Below, in pieces: positions 1 to 4,987 of a DNA stretch of 8,191 bases. Origin of the DNA: an uncultured Collinsella sp. (lineage in GTDB: Bacteria; Actinomycetota; Coriobacteriia; Coriobacteriales; Coriobacteriaceae). The notes under the pieces are model-generated. The model was not told the DNA's origin. It saw only the letters and a program-made list of their open reading frames with translations, and searched no databases. Where the stretch lies: positions 1 through 8,191 of the forward strand of contig CABSNH010000068.1 in assembly GCA_902478985.1 (NCBI GenBank), given 5' to 3'. Position 1 is the first letter of the stretch. Every line of letters starts with the position of its first letter. A program made the translations under genes and the position numbers.

Positions 1-568
1 CGGAGCGTACGCGCTTTGCGACTGCACGGGCTACCGCTTGGACGGCACCGATACCGAGCCCAACATGTACGTGGGCATTATCGTCAACCGAAGCCTAGCG
101 GATACGACCGACTCAGTAACGGGCCTGGGCGATGTCCACGCACTGGTCAGCGCTATTGGAGAGATGCGCCACGTGCCGCACGAGGCGGGCTTTATTGCCA
201 TTAAGGTCGATGATATCACCGAGGTCAATGCCCGCTTTGGATTCGATGCAGGCGACCGCGTGCTCGCCGAAAGCGCCGCCTGCCTCATGGATTGTTCGCG
301 CGGCAAGGGCCGCCTGTTCCGCTCAACGGGGCCGATGTTCGTGGCACTCTTCGATGAGCTCGGCCCCGAGGCAATCGATGAGATCGCAAGCGACATCGAA
401 CGGTTCCTGGGTTCTCCCGTGCTCATCGGCTCGCTTGAATATCAGCCGCCCATTCGCGTGGCCACGCTCCATCTGGACGGCGTCGACCGTCAGCCCGTTT
501 CCATTTTGAACGAGCTCAAAGCGTTGCTCGGGAAAGCCGTGCAGGTGCCAGGTACCAAACTGGATTAG
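1..568 (+). CDS. PAS/GGDEF-like signalling protein with degenerate GGDEF motif (3' part only)
   Basis: The frame is open from base 2 to a TAG at 566-568, so 188 C-terminal residues are visible and the true start lies outside the window. The first 35 or so residues resemble the end of a PAS/PAC segment (a VGIIVNR-type strand). Then comes the N-terminal signature of a GGDEF domain (DSVTGLGDVHAL, like D-x-LTGL-x-N-R). The metal-site region is kept as KVDDITEVNARFG followed by AGD, matching the D-x-D-x-F-K-x-x-N-D-x-x-G-H-x-x-GD pattern. Where active diguanylate cyclases have R-x-GGDEF, this protein has RSTGPMF (TGPMF is encoded at 326-340), so the catalytic acidic residues are gone. I infer a catalytically dead GGDEF domain that may sense or bind a nucleotide, or act as a scaffold. 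No EAL domain follows. The fold assignment is fairly secure; the biological role is unknown. Confidence 0.75.
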   Translation, partial: GAYALCDCTGYRLDGTDTEPNMYVGIIVNRSLADTTDSVTGLGDVHALVSAIGEMRHVPHEAGFIAIKVDDITEVNARFGFDAGDRVLAESAACLMDCSRGKGRLFRSTGPMFVALFDELGPEAIDEIASDIERFLGSPVLIGSLEYQPPIRVATLHLDGVDRQPVSILNELKALLGKAVQVPGTKLD

Positions 569-596
569 CGCCGCGCCCGCGCCGCCTCCCCCATCG

Positions 597-605
597 TGCG
601 ATAAT
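597..605 (+). promoter_or_regulatory. Possible extended -10 element for the flavoprotein gene
   Basis: The bases TGCGATAAT match an extended -10 (TG-n-TATAAT) with one mismatch at the first T. They lie about 38 bases before the start codon, in the 74-bp gap after the GGDEF-like gene. No good -35 is visible, which is tolerable for an extended -10 promoter. The call rests on motif matching only. Confidence 0.27.
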
Positions 606-633
606 CCTCTGCAGAAGTCACCAAAAGCAGAGG
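606..633 (+). other. Hairpin overlapping the ribosome binding site of the flavoprotein gene
   Basis: CCTCTGC (606-612) is perfectly complementary to GCAGAGG (627-633), with a 14-base loop. The 3' arm includes the first bases of the Shine-Dalgarno sequence (AGGGAG, 631-636), so the hairpin could lower ribosome access. A chance 7-bp match is possible. Confidence 0.3.
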
Positions 634-636
634 GAG
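631..636 (+). promoter_or_regulatory. Ribosome binding site that decides the start of the flavoprotein gene
   Basis: AGGGAG lies 6 bases before ATG 643 but only 3 bases before the in-frame GTG at 640. The spacing favours ATG 643. Confidence 0.7.
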
Positions 637-642
637 TTTGTG

Positions 643-1266
643 ATGAAGGTTCTTTTGGTCAATGGCAGCCCTAAGGCAAACGGCAACACCGCCACGGCGC
701 TTGCCGAGATCGCCGAGCAACTTAATGCAGAAGGCATTGATACCGAGGTGTTTCAGCTGGGCGCCAAGCCCATTCGCGACTGCATCGGCTGCGGTCAGTG
801 CGGCAAGCTTGGCGGACGCTGTACCTTTGACGACGACGTGGTGAACGAGCTGATCGCTGCCGCCGAACAGGCCGACGGTTTTGTCTTTGGCTCGCCCGTC
901 TACTATGCGCATCCCAGCGGACGCATCCTTTCGGCCCTCGATCGCGCCTTCTATGCCGGAGGCAAAGCCTTTGCACACAAGCCGGGCGCTGCCATCGCCG
1001 TCGCCCGTCGCGGCGGTACGTCGACGACTTTCGACGTGCTCAACAAGTACTTCACCATCAACCAGATGCCCGTGGTCGCCTCCACGTACTGGAACAACGT
1101 GTTTGGCGCCATGCCGGGTGAAGCTACCCAGGACGCTGAGGGCCTGGCCACCATGCGCAACATCGGCAAGAACATGGCCTGGCTCCTGCATTGTATCGAG
1201 GCAGGACAGGCCGCCGGCATCGACGCACCCGAGGCCGATCGCGAACGCACCAACTTCATTCGATAA
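643..1266 (+). CDS. Flavodoxin-fold NAD(P)H-dependent FMN reductase / iron-sulfur-flavoprotein-like oxidoreductase
   Basis: This is a 207-residue cytosolic protein of the NADPH-dependent FMN reductase family, which binds FMN and passes electrons from NAD(P)H to an acceptor that I cannot name. The N-terminal strand and phosphate-binding loop read KVLLVNGSPKANGNT (residues 2-16). A cysteine cluster C47-x2-C50-x2-C53, with C60 after it, sits where iron-sulfur flavoproteins and related reductases carry theirs. The second FMN-contact loop is GSPVYY (83-88). The classical C-x2-C-x2-C-x(4-7)-C ligand set of iron-sulfur flavoproteins is approximated here, with six residues before the last cysteine, so a 4Fe-4S cluster is possible but unproven. 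The length is normal for the family. The start at ATG 643 is set by AGGGAG; GTG 640 is the alternative. The gene appears to stand alone, with 74 bp before it and 184 bp after it. Confidence 0.87.
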   Translation: MKVLLVNGSPKANGNTATALAEIAEQLNAEGIDTEVFQLGAKPIRDCIGCGQCGKLGGRCTFDDDVVNELIAAAEQADGFVFGSPVYYAHPSGRILSALDRAFYAGGKAFAHKPGAAIAVARRGGTSTTFDVLNKYFTINQMPVVASTYWNNVFGAMPGEATQDAEGLATMRNIGKNMAWLLHCIEAGQAAGIDAPEADRERTNFIR

Positions 1267-1270
1267 GTCC

Positions 1271-1428
1271 GGCGGTGGTCACCTCGATGTACTGTCAATG
1301 TCAGCGAAAAGCCAGCTGATGAGGCAAGGTGCCTTGAAAGAGGAGGGCGCTGGGCTTTTGCCCGCGCCCGACGATTGAAAGGCAGATTGCCCATCAGATG
1401 GCTTTGCAGCGTCGAGGTGACCGCCGTT
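1271..1428 (+). ncRNA. Candidate structured RNA: long rod-shaped leader or small RNA
   Basis: The gap between two genes folds into one nearly continuous rod. P1 pairs 1273-1287 with 1412-1426: 15 consecutive pairs with a single G-U, extensible inward over 1288-1290/1409-1411 and outward by two G-U pairs. P2 pairs 1308-1321 with 1392-1405, with one G-A mismatch, and continues past a bulged A1322 with 1323-1326/1388-1391. P3 pairs 1330-1335 with 1379-1384. P4 is GGGCGC, a bulged U, and GGGC closed by a UUUU loop (1345-1369). A 17-nt strand (1291-1307) is unpaired opposite only three bases, and a purine-rich 9x9 internal loop separates P3 from P4. No riboswitch class that I know matches it. It could be a cis leader of the downstream gene, a 6S-like free RNA, the Collinsella-1 motif (known to me only by name) or a miniature palindromic element. 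Strand is assigned from gene direction. Confidence 0.5.
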
Positions 1429-1442
1429 CGTTAGAACGGCGG
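1421..1442 (+). promoter_or_regulatory. Hairpin before the ArsC-like gene, mutually exclusive with helix P1
   Basis: CCGCCGTTC (1421-1429) pairs perfectly with GAACGGCGG (1434-1442) around a GTTA loop. Bases 1421-1426 are also the 3' strand of the rod's basal helix P1, so both cannot form in full at once. The only plausible, weak Shine-Dalgarno (GGCGGA, 1438-1443) lies in the 3' arm, 7 bases before ATG 1451. Forming P1 would release it and forming the hairpin would hide it. No T-run follows, so it does not look like an intrinsic terminator. A switch on translation is an inference. Confidence 0.45.
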
Positions 1443-1450
1443 AACATTAT

Positions 1451-1792
1451 ATGAATATTCAAATTTTCGGGACTAAGAAGTCCTTCGATACCAAGAAGGC
1501 CCAGCGCTATTTTAAGGAGCGCCGCATTAAGGTGCAGTTTATCGACCTTAAGGAAAAGGAGATGAGCAAGGGCGAGCTCACGAGCGTGATGCAGGCGGTC
1601 GGCGGCATCGACAAGCTGCTCAACCCCAAGGCCAAGGACGAGGAGACGCTCGCACTCATCCAGCACCTTACCCCCAGTCAGCGCTTTGATAAACTGCTCG
1701 AGAATCAGCAGGTCTTGGCCGAGCCCATCGTTCGCAACGGCAAAAAGGCCACCGTCGGTTATTGCCCCGATGTATGGGGAGCCTGGGAGTAG
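1451..1792 (+). CDS. ArsC/Spx-fold thioredoxin-like protein lacking the catalytic cysteine
   Basis: This is a 113-residue protein of the arsenate reductase-like (ArsC/Spx/YffB) family. The N-terminus (MNIQIFGTKKSFDTKKAQRY) aligns with the family pattern G-x-x-x-C-x-x-T-x-x-KA, but the catalytic cysteine position is S11. The C-terminal part keeps the family's PIVRNGKKATVGY (residues 92-104), including R95, and the only cysteine is C105 in GYCPDVW. Without the N-terminal cysteine it cannot do ordinary ArsC chemistry, and it lacks the C-x-x-C redox switch of many Spx proteins. It may be a regulator or a redox-inactive relative. The length is typical for the family. ATG 1451 is the natural start because the fold begins at residue 2. 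The ribosome binding site is weak (GGCGGA) and lies inside a hairpin, so translation may be controlled by the structured leader. I see no arsenic-resistance genes nearby. Confidence 0.83.
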   Translation: MNIQIFGTKKSFDTKKAQRYFKERRIKVQFIDLKEKEMSKGELTSVMQAVGGIDKLLNPKAKDEETLALIQHLTPSQRFDKLLENQQVLAEPIVRNGKKATVGYCPDVWGAWE

Positions 1793-1868
1793 CCTGTGTT
1801 ATTTGCCGGCGCGTGGGTATAAGAGCAGGCGTTTGGCATAAGATTCAACTGTAAGCCATGTCTAACAA

Positions 1869-1874
1869 AGGAGG
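1869..1874 (+). promoter_or_regulatory. Ribosome binding site that decides the GTPase start
   Basis: AGGAGG, inside AAAGGAGGG, lies 4 bases before ATG 1879. It falls within the codons that would follow an in-frame ATG at 1858, which has no comparable site. It therefore argues for the shorter protein. Confidence 0.7.
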
Positions 1875-1878
1875 GCAC

Positions 1879-3009
1879 ATGCCCAACAAACCCGTGAAGA
1901 TCATCATGCTTACCGGATACCTCGGTGCCGGCAAGACCACGCTGCTCAACCACATCCTCGCTAACGACGGCGGCATCCGCGCCGCCGTGATCGTCAACGA
2001 CATCGGCGAGATCAATGTCGACGCCAGCCTTATCGCCGACGGCGGTCTTTCCGAAACCGACGACCTCATCCCGCTCACCAACGGCTGCATCTGCTGCACG
2101 CTTTCGGACGACCTTGCCAACCAGCTGCAGGGCATCGCCGATTCGGGCAACTTCGACTACATCATCATCGAGGCCTCGGGCATTTGCGAGCCCATCCCCA
2201 TCGCCTACACCATCTCGAGCTTCTGCGACGAGGCCAAGGTGGGCGGCGAGCCCAAGCTCGCGCTCGACAACATCGTGGCCGTGGTCGACTGCGCCCGCAT
2301 GTACGACGAGTTCAACGGCGGTCGCGACCTGCTGGCCGAGGATATCGACGAGGACGACATCGAGAGCCTGCTCATCCAGCAGATCGAGTTCTGCTCCACG
2401 CTGATCCTCAACAAGACCGATACCGTGAGCCCTGAGCAGATCGCCGAGCTTAAGGCCATCGTGCGCAGCCTGCAGAAAGACGCCGTGATCGTCGAGGCCC
2501 AAAACGGCGAGGTCCCCATGGAGGAGCTGCTCGACACCGACCGCTTCGACTTTATGCGCGCCTACAACTCCGCCGCCTGGATCGAGGCCATGGAGCATCC
2601 CGAGGAGCACGACGACCCCGAGGTGCTCGAGTACGACATCGAGACTTTTGTGTACTCGCGCCGCAAGCCGTTTGACCTGCAGAAGTTCACCGATTTTGTT
2701 GAGCAGGAGTGGCCCGACGAGGTCATTCGCGTCAAGGGTCCGTTGTGGCAGACCGGCGATCCGGACATGTGCTACATGTTTGAGCAGGCTGGCCACCAGA
2801 TGCGCCTGATGGAGAACGGCCTGTTTGTCGACTCGGCGCCCGAGGGCGAGAAGCAGAAGATCATCGACGAGAACCCCGAGATCATGCAGATTTGGGACGA
2901 CGAGACGGGCGACCGCATGACGAGCCTGTGCATCATCGGCCGTCACATGGACAAGGATGCGCTCATCGCCTCCCTCGATGCCTGCCTGACCGACTGGCAC
3001 CGCGCCTAG
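1879..3009 (+). CDS. COG0523 / CobW-type G3E GTPase, putative metallochaperone
   Basis: This is a 376-residue cytosolic G3E-family GTPase. Known members (CobW, YjiA, ZNG1/YeiR) use GTP hydrolysis to deliver or insert metals such as zinc or cobalt into client proteins. The P-loop is GYLGAGKTT (13-21). The family's metal-binding C-x-C-C motif is C70-I-C72-C73 within NGCICCTL. A switch-type EASG lies at 98-101, and the guanine-specificity motif is NKTD (178-181). A short acidic, histidine-containing stretch (H240-x3-H244 in HPEEHDD) precedes the CobW C-terminal domain (about 250-376), which begins at the ETFVYSRRKPFD region. The length is normal. I chose ATG 1879 because AAAGGAGGG precedes it; ATG 1858 would add seven residues before the conserved strand. 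I see no clear Zur-type operator upstream. The metal and the client are not determinable from the sequence. A strong terminator follows. Confidence 0.92.
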   Translation: MPNKPVKIIMLTGYLGAGKTTLLNHILANDGGIRAAVIVNDIGEINVDASLIADGGLSETDDLIPLTNGCICCTLSDDLANQLQGIADSGNFDYIIIEASGICEPIPIAYTISSFCDEAKVGGEPKLALDNIVAVVDCARMYDEFNGGRDLLAEDIDEDDIESLLIQQIEFCSTLILNKTDTVSPEQIAELKAIVRSLQKDAVIVEAQNGEVPMEELLDTDRFDFMRAYNSAAWIEAMEHPEEHDDPEVLEYDIETFVYSRRKPFDLQKFTDFVEQEWPDEVIRVKGPLWQTGDPDMCYMFEQAGHQMRLMENGLFVDSAPEGEKQKIIDENPEIMQIWDDETGDRMTSLCIIGRHMDKDALIASLDACLTDWHRA

Positions 3010-3048
3010 GTTTATCCAAGCGGGCATTTTTCCGCCTACGTAACCGCC

Positions 3049-3083
3049 AAACCACCACGAAGGTAAACTTCGTGGTGGTTTTT
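3049..3083 (+). terminator. Rho-independent terminator after the GTPase gene
   Basis: A 14-bp perfect stem pairs 3049-3062 with 3068-3081 around a GTAAA loop, and a run of five T ends it (3079-3083). It lies 40 bp after the GTPase stop and only 22 bp before the next start. It should separate the GTPase from trmL. No clear promoter is visible in the remaining gap, so trmL may depend on readthrough or on a promoter I cannot recognise. Confidence 0.9.
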
Positions 3084-3104
3084 CGTTCTGAGCCAAGGAG
3101 ATTC

Positions 3105-3704
3105 ATGTTCAACATCGTGCTGTATGCGCCCGAGATTCCGGCCAATACGGGCAATATCGGCCGCACCTGCGTGGTTACCGGCGCCCGCCTGCATCTGGTG
3201 GAGCCGCTGGGCTTTTCGCTCGATGACAAGACGGTGCGTCGCGCCGGCCTGGGCTACTGGCAAAACTTGGATGTGACGACCTATGCCGGCTGGGAGGATT
3301 TCCTTGCGCGCAACGGCCTCTCCCCCGCCGACGAGCGCCTGCATCTGCTGACCAAAAAGGCACACCGCACCTATGCGCAAAGTACCTACCGCGATGGCGA
3401 CTACTTGGTCTTTGGCAGCGAGAGCTCAGGGATTCCCGAGCCACTGCTTGCCGCGGCTCCCGAGCGTTGCGAGCGCATCCCGATGCTGCGCGATTGTGAC
3501 TCACTCGATAACGCCGAGGCTTGGGAAGCTCACGAGGAATCGCTCGGGCATACCGAGGACAGCCACGAGGCCATCCTTCAACAAGATATCTGCGGCAACT
3601 TCGTCAATCCGGACGACTATCGTATCAGCGCACTCAACCTCTCCAACAGCGCCGCCATCGTCCTCTACGAGGCGCTGCGCCAAACAGGCTTTCCGGGAAT
3701 GTGA
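3105..3704 (+). CDS. trmL: tRNA (cytidine/uridine-34-2'-O)-methyltransferase TrmL, SPOUT family, with a long insertion
   Basis: This is a 199-residue SPOUT (SpoU-class) methyltransferase. TrmL transfers a methyl group from S-adenosylmethionine to the ribose 2'-OH of the wobble nucleotide in tRNA-Leu isoacceptors. Motif 1 is the N-terminal LYAPEIPANTGNIGRTC (6-22), motif 2 is FGSESSGIP (103-111) and IPM (125-127), and motif 3 is ALNLSNSAAIVLYEALRQ (from 176). TrmL is normally about 150-160 residues. The excess lies between IPM and the motif 3 ALNLSN: about 48 residues here against about six in E. coli TrmL. The inserted stretch is acidic and rich in Asp, Glu, His and Asn. All knot-forming motifs are intact, so activity is expected. 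The start at ATG 3105 follows AAGGAG (3095-3100). The frame is open further upstream, but that would run through the terminator and the GTPase gene. The last codons and stop lie inside a palindromic repeat. Confidence 0.9.
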   Translation: MFNIVLYAPEIPANTGNIGRTCVVTGARLHLVEPLGFSLDDKTVRRAGLGYWQNLDVTTYAGWEDFLARNGLSPADERLHLLTKKAHRTYAQSTYRDGDYLVFGSESSGIPEPLLAAAPERCERIPMLRDCDSLDNAEAWEAHEESLGHTEDSHEAILQQDICGNFVNPDDYRISALNLSNSAAIVLYEALRQTGFPGM

Positions 3705-3731
3705 CAAAGGGGCTGTCCCTTTGTCACATTC
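3697..3731. repeat. Palindromic hairpin repeat, copy 1 (overlaps the trmL stop)
   Basis: A 15-bp perfect stem (3697-3711 with 3717-3731) encloses the loop GCTGT. The arms read GAATGTGACAAAGGG and its complement. The trmL stop TGA (3702-3704) lies in the left arm. A second copy is at 4952-4986 with the same loop, the same AATG end and the same CAAAGGG inner stem, but a different, still paired, middle. No T-run follows on either strand, so it is not a classic intrinsic terminator. It looks like a dispersed REP-like element with a conserved RNA or DNA fold. Confidence 0.8.
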
Positions 3732-3756
3732 AAGCGCCACGCCGACGGCACACACC

Positions 3757-3830
3757 TAATTGATGCTCTAGATAACGAGCCGTCACTTTTAATCAGAATT
3801 AACTAAAGTAAAATGAAATTAAACGGCGGT
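3757..3830 (+). promoter_or_regulatory. AT-rich leader upstream of the first ATPase gene
   Basis: This stretch, above all 3786-3822, is markedly AT-rich in an otherwise GC-rich window. It contains -10-like hexamers such as TTTAAT (3788-3793) and TAAAAT (3809-3814), but no convincing -35 at the right distance. It probably holds the promoter of the gene at 3847; the exact element cannot be fixed by eye. Confidence 0.4.
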
Positions 3831-3833
3831 GTG

Positions 3834-3840
3834 AAAGGAG
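3834..3840 (+). promoter_or_regulatory. Ribosome binding site that decides the GTG start of the first ATPase
   Basis: AAAGGAG lies 6 bases before GTG 3847. The conserved NPF-x-P opening of the protein begins at residue 6 from this codon, so the GTG is well supported despite being a minor start codon. Confidence 0.75.
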
Positions 3841-3846
3841 AGCCTT

Positions 3847-4947
3847 GTGAAATATCTCGAGAACCCGTTTACCCCCAGTTTTGGCGAGGTTCCTGCCCAT
3901 CTCGCTGGCAGACAACAGATTATTCGGGATTTGGACCGTGCCTTCTTGAGCCAGCGCAGGCGCCCAGAATTGACCTCGATCTTCTCAGGCGCGCGTGGAA
4001 CCGGTAAAACCGCTCTCATGTCGTCGCTCGCGACAAGGGCGGAATCCCACGGCTGGATAGCCGTAAAGACGACCGCGCTCCCGGGAATGCTTGAGGAAAT
4101 CGAGTTCGGGGCGAAACGTGCTGCAGGCCACCTCATCGACCCGTCCAACAACTTCGAAGTCACCGGTCTTGGAATTGCACCGCTCGGCAGCATCGAGGTC
4201 GATCGCGTTCATGATGCCTCAACCTGGCGTTATCGCATGAGCGACATCATCGACCAGCTCAACGAGGCGGGCACCGGTCTGCTCGTCACGGTTGACGAGG
4301 TGGACCCGACACTCGACGAAATGATTCAGCTCGCAGCGACGTATCAGCACTTTGTGACCGATGGGAAACGCGTCGCCCTGCTCATGGCGGGACTTCCCAA
4401 CAATGTCTCGACGTTGCTGAACCACAAGACGGTCTCGTTCCTTCGCCGCGCCCAACAATATCATCTGGGTCGCATTGCCGACTATGACGTACGCGAGGCC
4501 TTGATTCGCACAATCCAGGAAAACGATCGCCTGGCAGATGCTGAGGGAATCGATAGAGCCGTTCGCTCGATCTCTGGTTTTCCCTTCCTGTTGCAACTCG
4601 TAGGCTACCGTGCCTGGGATCTCACAAGCGATTCGAAGGAAATCTCGTCACGCGACTTTGACCTGGGAATCAAAATAGCGCGCGACGAGATGGACGACCG
4701 AATCCTCGCGGCAACCTATCGGGAACTCACGGCGGAGGACAAACGATTCCTCATCGCCATGCTCGATGACGAGGAAGAGTCCACCACCGCCGACCTTGTC
4801 GAGCGCCTTAAGCGTTCGCCGCAGCAGGTCTCCCGCTACCGACGCCGCATGATAGATGCCGGCATCATCGGGGAACGAGGACGAGGGCTCGTCGCATTTG
4901 AATTGCCATTCTTCCGCGACTATCTCGCGGCTCAATGCGTGAAATAG
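3847..4947 (+). CDS. STAND/AAA_16-type ATPase with C-terminal winged helix (ATPase A)
   Basis: This is a 366-residue P-loop ATPase of the broad STAND / AAA_16 ('archaeal ATPase'-like) group. The N-terminus has NPFTPSFG and the AGR box (A20-G-R22) typical of this group. Walker A is GARGTGKT (48-55), and Walker B is VTVDEVD with D150-E151. A sensor-like LLMAGLP strand follows, then a helical lid with FLRRAQQ and QLVGY. The last 70 or so residues form a probable winged helix-turn-helix (LTAEDKRFLIAML ... QVSRYRRRMIDAGII), which suggests DNA binding. No signal peptide or membrane segment is seen. Its function is unknown. It is clearly paralogous to the truncated gene at 7494-8191 on the opposite strand. 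It ends 4 bp before palindromic repeat copy 2 and converges on the UvrA-like gene. It starts at GTG 3847 after AAAGGAG. Repeats on both sides and an AT-rich leader are compatible with acquisition as a unit. Confidence 0.82.
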   Translation: MKYLENPFTPSFGEVPAHLAGRQQIIRDLDRAFLSQRRRPELTSIFSGARGTGKTALMSSLATRAESHGWIAVKTTALPGMLEEIEFGAKRAAGHLIDPSNNFEVTGLGIAPLGSIEVDRVHDASTWRYRMSDIIDQLNEAGTGLLVTVDEVDPTLDEMIQLAATYQHFVTDGKRVALLMAGLPNNVSTLLNHKTVSFLRRAQQYHLGRIADYDVREALIRTIQENDRLADAEGIDRAVRSISGFPFLLQLVGYRAWDLTSDSKEISSRDFDLGIKIARDEMDDRILAATYRELTAEDKRFLIAMLDDEEESTTADLVERLKRSPQQVSRYRRRMIDAGIIGERGRGLVAFELPFFRDYLAAQCVK

Positions 4948-4951
4948 GCAT

Positions 4952-4986
4952 CAATGAGGCAAAGGGGCTGTCCCTTTGCCTCATTG
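4952..4986. repeat. Palindromic hairpin repeat, copy 2 (between convergent genes)
   Basis: A 15-bp perfect stem (4952-4966 with 4972-4986) encloses the loop GCTGT; the left arm reads CAATGAGGCAAAGGG. Compared with copy 1 the outer closing pair is C-G instead of G-C, and the middle TGA/TCA is replaced by AGG/CCT, so pairing is kept by compensatory changes. It fills almost the whole 40-bp gap between the stop of ATPase A (4947) and the stop of the UvrA-like gene (4988). It lacks a T-run on both strands. Confidence 0.82.
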
Positions 4987-4987
4987 T

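Noticed and set aside
565..1191. Minus-strand frame of 208 codons opposite the flavoprotein gene
   Set aside because: The plus strand carries clear flavodoxin-fold motifs and a ribosome site; the minus translation has no recognisable domain.
1271..1428. Assignment of the structured gap to a known riboswitch (TPP, FMN, lysine, cobalamin, SAM, ZTP, fluoride, c-di-GMP)
   Set aside because: None of the conserved core sequences that I remember for these classes is present. The rod shape also does not match their junction architectures.
1795..1844. Possible promoter before the GTPase gene (TATAAG at 1818-1823, CATAAG at 1838-1843)
   Set aside because: The -10-like hexamers have no acceptable -35 at 16-18 bp, so I could not support a specific promoter.
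1759..3096. Long minus-strand open frame of 445 codons opposite the GTPase gene
   Set aside because: It is a GC-rich antisense shadow of a gene with perfect G3E motifs. Its translation is low-complexity, rich in Val, Leu, Asp, Gly and His, and it runs through the terminator.
2892..3104. In-frame upstream extension of trmL to 2892
   Set aside because: It would overlap the GTPase gene and cross a strong intrinsic terminator. ATG 3105 has AAGGAG and matches the family N-terminus.
3697..3731. Reading the trmL-end palindrome as an intrinsic terminator
   Set aside because: No T-run follows the stem on either strand, the stop codon lies inside it, and a near-copy sits at another gene end. A repeat element fits better, although some role at RNA 3' ends is not excluded.
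3813..4007. Small plus-strand frame of 64 codons near the start of ATPase A
   Set aside because: It overlaps ATPase A in another frame, has no good ribosome site at its ATG and ends without any recognisable motif.
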